From Asterella californica (taxonomy: Eukaryota; Streptophyta; Marchantiopsida; Marchantiales; Aytoniaceae): a stretch of DNA of 64,000 nt. The translations under genes were made by a program, and so were the position numbers. The notes below the pieces were generated by a model that made no database searches, was not told where the DNA came from, and was given only the letters and a program-made list of their open reading frames with translations. Below are positions 57,849 through 64,000 of the stretch, one piece after another. The stretch's first letter is position 1, and every line of letters begins with the position of its first letter. The DNA is taken from NCBI GenBank assembly GCA_036924285.1, contig JAYKYS010000008.1, forward strand, positions 15,919,001-15,983,000, written 5' to 3'.

Positions 57849-58930
57849 TCATGATGTCCAAGGATGACAAACTCCACGTGTCTCGCCCCCAGCCTTTGTC
57901 TCCACCGATCCGATAGACAAAGAGCTCAAGAGTGCTCGAGCAGTAACACCCGTTGATCGCATCCGACGCTGCTCAGCCAATCCAAGGCTAACAATCCATG
58001 TCAAGCAATTCAAGTCCATTGCTTGATCCAATACTTGACGACGTGAAGTCTCCGACACCGAAGCTACTGCCGTCGTATCCGTAGTGAAACCCATCGCTTG
58101 CTCTCTCTCATTGACATTAGGCTCCACCAACTGCCGTAATTGAGCATCCCACACAAGCCCAGGTCCTCCATCTCTGTAAGCATGTGACGCTAGAAAGCTT
58201 ACCAAAGTGGGTAACGCCACCATGGACCATCCCACTAGGTTCACCACTGCCATGGATGACCTATCGATGACTCTCACTACTTGAGATCGTCGTCCTGCAT
58301 CCAAGATGCTATCAACCGTGAGATGTGCTGGTCGTCTCACTCCATCGTGTGCTCGCTTAAGCACCTCTCTCGGTAACAAGTTCATCCACCACAACTGTAG
58401 ACGATGTGCACGAGATCCTGCTCTCGCTGCATCCAACAACACTGCTGGTCCAATCCAAGGCCGCACTTGATGCACACTGATCATCATTTGTGTACGAGCA
58501 TCACCCAACAAAGGAACGTTCTCCAAGATGTATGCTGGAGAATCCACCTGATGCATCTGGAGATATCGTAAGATCCGTAACATCTCTCAGAACATCCTAG
58601 ATCGCGGGTCATGTAAACCCTGACCTCTCTCAACACGTGTGTGATCTTGACATGGCCATCCGGCTATCATCAAGTGAATGGTGCCAACAAACGTAAGATC
58701 CTGCGCCCCCAGCAGCGAAATATCTGACGGTAATGCTTGCTGGTATCCTCTAACAGCTGATATGGGCAACAACTCAGGATATCTGCACCAAACGTGTCAC
58801 ATGTCGCAATGAGATACGTCTCGCAGTCTCATCTCTCTCCACATACAAGTATCGCTGCACTTGTATGCCTGCCTGCAATACCGCAGCCAAACCTGTGCTG
58901 ATCCCTCCAAACAGCTCCAGCACACATACA
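57849..58930 (-). pseudogene. C5-cytosine DNA methyltransferase domain inside gypsy pol
   Basis: Canonical C5-methyltransferase motifs appear in order. Motif I is VLELFGGISTGLAAVLQAG (about 58923-58867), the SAM site. Motif II-like text is YLYVERDETARR. Motif IV is IHLMIAGWPCQDHT with the catalytic PC (about 58690-58650), followed by GQGLHDPRSRMF. Motif VI is YILENVPLLG (about 58530). Motif VIII-like is GSRAHRLQLWWMNL (about 58420). Late motifs are SHAYRDGGPGLVW and NEREQAMGFTT. A frameshift near 58775 and a TGA at 58584-58586 break it, and TGA 57849 follows. It is fused to protease upstream and RT downstream in one pol. It would methylate cytosines in DNA, perhaps the element's own cDNA (inference). 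Confidence 0.92.
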
Positions 58931-59658
58931 ACCTCCTGTGGATACTGCCACACAATGGGAGTCGTATCCAACGGTGATAAGGTCACAGGGGCAGTAGCAA
59001 GAACAACCCTTTGTTCCTCTACTGGTGGTACAAAGACTTCACTCCAAGCCTGCTGCACCAACTGATCAGCATACTGCTGCAACTCTCCACTCGAACTCCA
59101 GAGTGGAACATCCAAGGCAGATGGTACTAACGTAGACATGCTAGGCATGCCCTCCACCTCCTCAAAGATCGGAGTATCCTCCGCATGGGCATTGCCCTCC
59201 AACAACTCACCCGGCCAAGTGATGACCAAACTGAACCCTGCAACGGATGCCATCGTCCCTGGTGTAAGCTCCGTCGTCCCAACTCTAGTACTGAACCGCA
59301 CTGGTAAGCGGCTCACTCGTCCCTCACGGGACTGCCAACCTGGTCTGTAAGATGTTGTCTCCGCCCAATAGTCGATCACAAACCTCATAGGGTACAATAC
59401 AGCACCTCCCACCAATACATCATAAGACTCTGCGGCTGTAACGATGGTCTTGGCCCTCACCATAGAGCCATCCGTGGGATGATCTGACCGAACTCTCACC
59501 GTCATGTGTAGAGTCGTACCTCCTGATCCTCTTAGAGATGTCTGCAACTAGAATGGACATCTCTCTATCTCGGATTTCTTCAGACCCAAACCAATACACG
59601 CCGCCTTTCTCAACATCAACGGTTGGGCTCCAGAGTCTAACAAGACCTTCTGGGGTCG
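58931..59658 (-). pseudogene. Gypsy aspartic protease
   Basis: The minus strand reads KVLLDSGAQPLMLRKAACIG from about 59654, with the retropepsin active site DSG. Further on is YDVLVGGAVLYPMRFVIDYW (about 59440-59380), the second half of the fold. A TAG lies between them at about 59548. The frame then runs without a break into the methyltransferase domain. It would cleave the polyprotein. The junction to gag is frameshifted near 59660. Confidence 0.85.
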
Positions 59659-61746
59659 TTACATTTTCTCTGAAGGTGCCACCAAACAGAAGATACCACT
59701 TCTGTTATCCAACAACACCACACCTGGTGCCAAACTAGCACGGTCAATCGCCGGCCTAGCTGGTAACTCATCTAACCTAGCAGCCGCCGCTTGCCAAGTA
59801 CCACTGGTAGCTGTCCTGATCCTCGACTCCATGGACACGTCTACCGTCTCTCGCTGAACTACTTCAGCACTAGAGGTAACTACATCCTCGCTCTCACTGA
59901 GCGTGGCCGTCAACTGAAACACTGGAGCTAAGTTGACTCCCAATGCCCTCATATCCGTGGCTGAGAATAGTGGGGCTCGCAAAACTGCTGTAGCCGCCCC
60001 CAACATCGGGTTCGACGTCGCATCCACAGACGTCGAAAGTGGACTCACATCACACCCATTCCTGGATGTCGATGTCTCCAACTCTACTGCACCATCGGTA
60101 GGTCGTTTAGGAACCATAGATGTGATCCTCAACGCCTCCGATAACGTGAACGATTGGGGAAGCCTGGTCTGTCTATCAGCCTCCCCGCGTTGTGGATCTA
60201 ACTCCACTGACGCACCTCGTGACTCAGAGGCACGTACTGCACCTCTAGTCACTGCCGCAGATGCCTCAATCTGCGCCACACCAGCCATGAAGTCGAAGTC
60301 ATCTCCTTCTCCTCCATAAGACGTGGAAGTCTCTGTTCCACCTGATCTCCGTTGAGCCATAGCCATACTAGCTATCCTCTGCTCCAACTGCTCAATCTGA
60401 GCAGCCATACCTGCTTCTGACGTCGTAGCAGGCGGTGGACCGATTGGTCCTCTCCCAGGTGCTGGACCTCTACCTCCAGCTCGACCACCACGGCCTCCCT
60501 GAGCTCCTCCGCCTCGTCCACGATCAGCCTTCCCTTGCCGCAACTCGGGATGAAGATCAAAACAATGATCACTATTGTGACCAGGTCGTCCGCAATGCTC
60601 ACATTGCCTAGGTGCTGCTTGAGACGTTCCTGACGTCTCATAACCACCTCTCCTCTGTGGACAGTTCTTTTGCTGATGAGGACCATCACACGTCCAGCAA
60701 GGACCCGGTTGCTGCTTGCTAGAGAAGGACGGCAAGGGCTTCTGCCCACCAGAACCTCCAACACCTCCCTGAGATCGTGACTGCTCTGCACGATCCTTAC
60801 CACCACCACCACCACGCTGTTGCGTAGCCTGTGATCCTCGAGAAGAGGTGGTCGCTCCATGTGGTGTCTCTTTGCTGAACCCAGCAACCACCACCCTCTC
60901 CTCCACCATGTTGAGCTCAATCCGCTCAGCCAGACTAAAGACAACCGCCAACGTCGGAGTGGTATCTCTAAGAAGAGTAGCATCTCTAACTCTCCTACGC
61001 AGCTCTCGGTCTAGTATCCCATACCAGAACAGGACTGCATGTGCTTCCGTCACCCTTTGGGTAACGCTGATCAACCGCCTCATGCGAGTAAATGCCTCGC
61101 GTAGGCTCTCTCCAGTCTTCCGCTAGAACTCCTGCAGACTCCTCAACTTGTCGGTCCGCACACCCTGATAGTTCTTCCTCAAACATTGGAAGAACTGAAC
61201 CACAAGGTTAAACCCTGGTGGTATCTCGCTCACACTACCACCTGCTCCACTACCTATGGACGCACCGCTGGTAGTAGGTACTCCGCCACCTGTGGCTATA
61301 CCACTGCTACTGGCACCCGAACTCGCAGGTGCTACGCCTCCCGAAACTGCGCCAGTAGTGATAGAAACGTAGTTGGGAGACCAATGTTGTCTCCACAACT
61401 CGATCTCAACATTGTAATCTCGCATGAACTCATGATAATCGTCCATCGGCGGTCCCTCCAAGTGTTGGAACAAACCCTTCCACGCCATGAAGGGTGTAAA
61501 CAGCTGTGGGTTCCGCATCTGCTGTAGATCGCACCAACTGTCAAACTCCTGGATGAAGTCATCCAGCTCAATGGTACCAACTGTACCCAAGTAACGTCGA
61601 GGCCCCTTCGACGCTCCATAGATCTCGTCCATGTCCCACAACAACGGTGTGACGACACTAGACTCACCACCAGAAAACACACTGTCTGCGTCTGACTCGT
61701 CCTCTGGAACAACCGACGACAATGGTGTAGATAGTCGGTATCTCAC
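59659..61746 (-). pseudogene. Gypsy gag with two zinc knuckles
   Basis: One frame from 61746 to 59659, interrupted only by a TAG at 61123-61125. The first part has a capsid-like region (FDSWCDLQQMRNPQLFTPFM) and a Gly/Ser/Ala-rich linker. After the stop comes AFTRMRRLISVTQRVTEAHA, a Gly/Gln-rich stretch, then two CCHC-type knuckles, CWTCDGPHQQKNC and CEHCGRPGHNSDHC, and a Gly/Arg-rich stretch (about 60730-60450). The C-terminal third is unassigned. Gag packages element RNA in particles. The single stop could be decay or, less likely, readthrough. Confidence 0.88.
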
Positions 61747-62266
61747 CCCACTCCGTGTATACCCGCTGTCCGAGAAGTCCCCACCAGAACCTCCCGAGAA
61801 CTCCGTGATGAGAGAATCTCGCTAACACACTCCCCAACTAGAATGTCGTAATCTCCGTCACCACCGTAACCACCACTTGCCTAACCCCGCTCCTACTGAG
61901 CTCACCTATTCCTTACTAGGACGGTCAAGGTAAGGGCAACCTGTACCTGTCATCACCACAGGCAGCCTCTCACGGTCTGTTGGTCATCACTCCAACCGCA
62001 CCGTGAGAGAGACAAAGATAATCTGACTGGTCCGCAACTCCAGTCTCACTACCGACAGCACACTGGAGTGAACTCACTCCGGAAATCAAGCGCCAACACA
62101 AGCAAACGTGGCGCACAAACAAGAAGCAGAATATGGAGGAGTTCCAACCACAAGAAGTCCAAACGATAACCCTCCACACTCAAACATTCACATAAAGAGA
62201 AACCCAGCCCCACCCGGACTGACGTCTCCTCGTCGGTGACCACATGCACAATATATGATCACCAAC

Positions 62267-62699
62267 TGTCGTAACTGACACTTGAGGTCACTAACTAGAT
62301 GTCTACACCTCTAGTAGCTCCAAAAACATCCACGTGGTAGCTCTACTAGCTCACCCAAGACAACTGCCACCAACTGCCTCCATACGCGTCTCTACGGTAT
62401 AGACAAACACTACCACAATTATAGCTTACCCCTAATACTGTGGGGTCGCCTTACCACTCCTCTAGGGACGTGCGAGAAGGTCTCCTACTACCTTATACAA
62501 GTCCATAAGTACTTGCACGCATCCCTGTAGGACACCAAGAGCTATTGGTCTAGTGATAAAGCCAAAGCTAAGACTACAGAGTTAGGAGTCCAGGTCCAGG
62601 AATAGTGTTGGGATGGGTGACCAGCTGGTTTTACCCTTCTCACACAACTGAAGCTTGGATACCTCTCTCACGCACGCCAGCAAGCTGGCTTGCGACGGG

Positions 62700-62732
<33 letters not shown>

Positions 62733-62833
62733 CGCTCCGCTCCGCCTCCGCACTCACGCACCTCTGCTCCTCGAAGCCTCTAAACGCCTCCTCGACACTC
62801 CCGCTCCGCTTGAAGTAGTAGAACATGTACAAC
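62267..62833 (-). other. Unmatched inner part of the right (5') LTR region
   Basis: TGTCGTAACTGACACTTG at 62267 may be the inner LTR end. On the minus strand the adjacent TTGGTGATCA could be a degenerate primer-binding site. This 567-bp segment does not match the left or solo LTR. It includes a GGCTCA hexamer run and CGCTC repeats at 62699-62755, and a 5S-like segment. Confidence 0.4.
62580..62640 (+). other. 5S rRNA-like promoter segment within LTR region
   Basis: AGTTAGGAGTCC at 62580 and GGATGGGTGACC at 62611-62622 are separated as box A and box C are in plant 5S rRNA (31 bases from AGTTA to GGATGGG). The sequence between and after is diverged, so it is not a working 5S gene. Confidence 0.5.
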
Positions 62834-62994
62834 TCGAAGGCTCAACTCGAAGAACTAAGGCCTCCAAGCCTTACCTGCGAAGTATACCCCTAGTGGGCTC
62901 TTCCACCAACTCGCCTTAACGGCACTAACGGCCTTACCGGGATGTGCCACTTCGCACTCGGTCAACCTAGCCGAGGTATCAAACTGACGTGACA
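62834..62994 (-). repeat. Right LTR, outer 161 bp
   Basis: Matches the last 160 bp of the left and solo LTRs (AGAACTAAGGCCTCCAAGCC to ACTGACGTGACA), then the ATGA duplication. Confidence 0.9.
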
Positions 62995-63180
62995 ATGATC
63001 AAAGTGTATATTATGTATTATATGGAGTAAAATGACATGTTTTGTCATGTGCATGTTGCATCATATTACATCCAGGTGCATATTGATATTTTGTTCGATA
63101 TTGTTCAGATATAACGAGGGCGCGGTCAAATTTTGTCATGTTGTCATATCAAATGAAGAAAAAACTTCGTGCGATTGAAC

Positions 63181-63809
63181 AAAAATGCCATGGATCTATA
63201 TCTATCATCATCTTCACACTCGATGTCCTCTACAGATGAGGCTGATAATGATCATGGTCATGAAGAGACGGACTTCACTTTACAACATGAAGAAGAGAGA
63301 GTGGCTGAGGTTTTTTTGAAGACTATTTTGATCTAGATCAAAATGACGCATGAGATAAATGACGAGGAGGTATTCATGAAAGCAAGGATGATGGAGGAGC
63401 ACATGTCATAGATAAAGCATGGCAATATGCTCAAAAAGAGGCTCGCATACCAATATATCCTAGAGCTAAGTGCAGCAGCATTTCTTACTCTCTTTTGATA
63501 TTGTATCTACAAGCACGTTTTTCTGGCAGCAATCAACTCATCAGTGTCATGTTTCGTATGCTCAAAGATAAGATTCTACACAGAGGAGGCAATGTTCATA
63601 GTTCAAGACAAGAAGTCAGATTTGTGATGAAGATCATTGGGATGGAGTACAACATTGTGCATGCATGTCCAAATGATTGTGTTCTTTTTCATAACAAGCA
63701 TGCGGAGCTTGTCTCATTTCCTATGTGCAATGAAGAGAGATACAGATTTGACACACAAGGATCTCGTGTACCAAAAGAGATAAAAGTCCTAATGATATTA
63801 TTACTCTAG
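63181..63809 (+). pseudogene. CACTA (En/Spm) transposase, N-terminal part, decayed
   Basis: An acidic, Ser-rich start (MDLYLSSSSHSMSS at about 63189) and stops up to 63430 lead into a clear TNP2 block. It has ARIPIYPRAKCSSISYSLL, RMLKDKILHRGGNVHSSR, IGMEYNIVHACPNDCVLFHN (63640-63700) and HAELVSFPMCNEERYRF. The HACPNDC-type cysteine signature is characteristic of plant CACTA transposases. Text after 63809 is broken up. It is a different copy from the one at 37.5-39.2 kb, which retains later domains on the opposite strand. Confidence 0.8.
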
Positions 63810-64000
63810 ATCTTCACACATGTCTTGATCTACACTTGGATATAGAAGTCGCGCGTAATGATTTATAACTCATATGAGCCAAGTATGACACTAAACTAAG
63901 TGTTGTCATGTACTACTTTGCCGTGTTAGGGGATGTCTCATATAGTGAAACATATCTCCAGAAGACACATGAGTGATATTTTTGACAAAAAGCTGCACCC

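Larger units (their letters stand above)
53933..62994 (-). mobile_element. Ty3/gypsy retrotransposon carrying a DNA methyltransferase and a PHD finger
   Basis: 9062 bp flanked by the 4-bp duplication ATGA (53929-53932 and 62995-62998), with coding on the minus strand. Order from the right: gag, protease, C5-DNA methyltransferase, reverse transcriptase, RNase H, integrase, PHD finger. RT before integrase places it in Ty3/gypsy. The left LTR is complete. The right one keeps only its outer 160 bp in recognisable form. The pol frame is continuous apart from one frameshift before the methyltransferase cysteine motif, several stops, and breaks in integrase. The copy is dead, and no intact relative lies in the window. 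Confidence 0.93.

Overview
The window looks like AT-rich nuclear DNA of a plant. Two ordinary host genes are recognisable. One is the 3' end of a spliced translesion DNA polymerase kappa gene, and the other is an intact single-exon plant S-adenosylmethionine synthetase with a TATA box. The rest is a mosaic of decayed transposons, SINEs, foldback repeats and unassigned AT-rich DNA. Short GT-AG introns, a plant-type SAM synthetase and the transposon types (MULE with SWIM finger, CACTA, pogo, Ty3/gypsy) suggest a land plant or close streptophyte relative. I lean towards a non-seed lineage, but this is inference.

Layout: 1-1.9 kb DNA polymerase kappa (+, 5' part outside the window). 4.5 kb, a tRNA-derived SINE with 22-bp target-site duplication. 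8-11.5 kb, unassigned DNA and dispersed foldback repeats. 12.2-21.5 kb, one large MULE transposon of about 9.4 kb. Its 0.2-kb terminal inverted repeats flank a decayed transposase and a second decayed gene on the minus strand, with three clusters of a palindromic CTCAGTGCGACC-type motif. 23.5-25 kb, S-adenosylmethionine synthetase (-) and its promoter. 26-36 kb, AT-rich DNA with hairpins and foldback elements. 37-39.2 kb, a decayed CACTA transposase (-) followed by 156-bp tandem repeats. 41.1-41.9 kb, a short pogo/Tigger element with TA duplication. 40.6 and 43.7 kb, two opposed copies of another SINE. 51.4-64 kb, a second CACTA-like region invaded by a solo LTR and a 9.06-kb Ty3/gypsy element.

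The most interesting object is that gypsy element (53933-62994, coding on the minus strand). Its order is gag with two zinc knuckles, aspartic protease, a C5-cytosine DNA methyltransferase domain, reverse transcriptase, RNase H, integrase, and a C-terminal PHD finger. It would therefore carry both a DNA-methylation writer and a chromatin reader. The copy is dead: it has several nonsense codons and frameshifts, and the stops are all TGA or TAG, reachable by C-to-T or G-to-A transitions. The RT/RNase H part is still open over 599 codons. The methyltransferase and SAM synthetase lie 33 kb apart and I infer no functional link between them.
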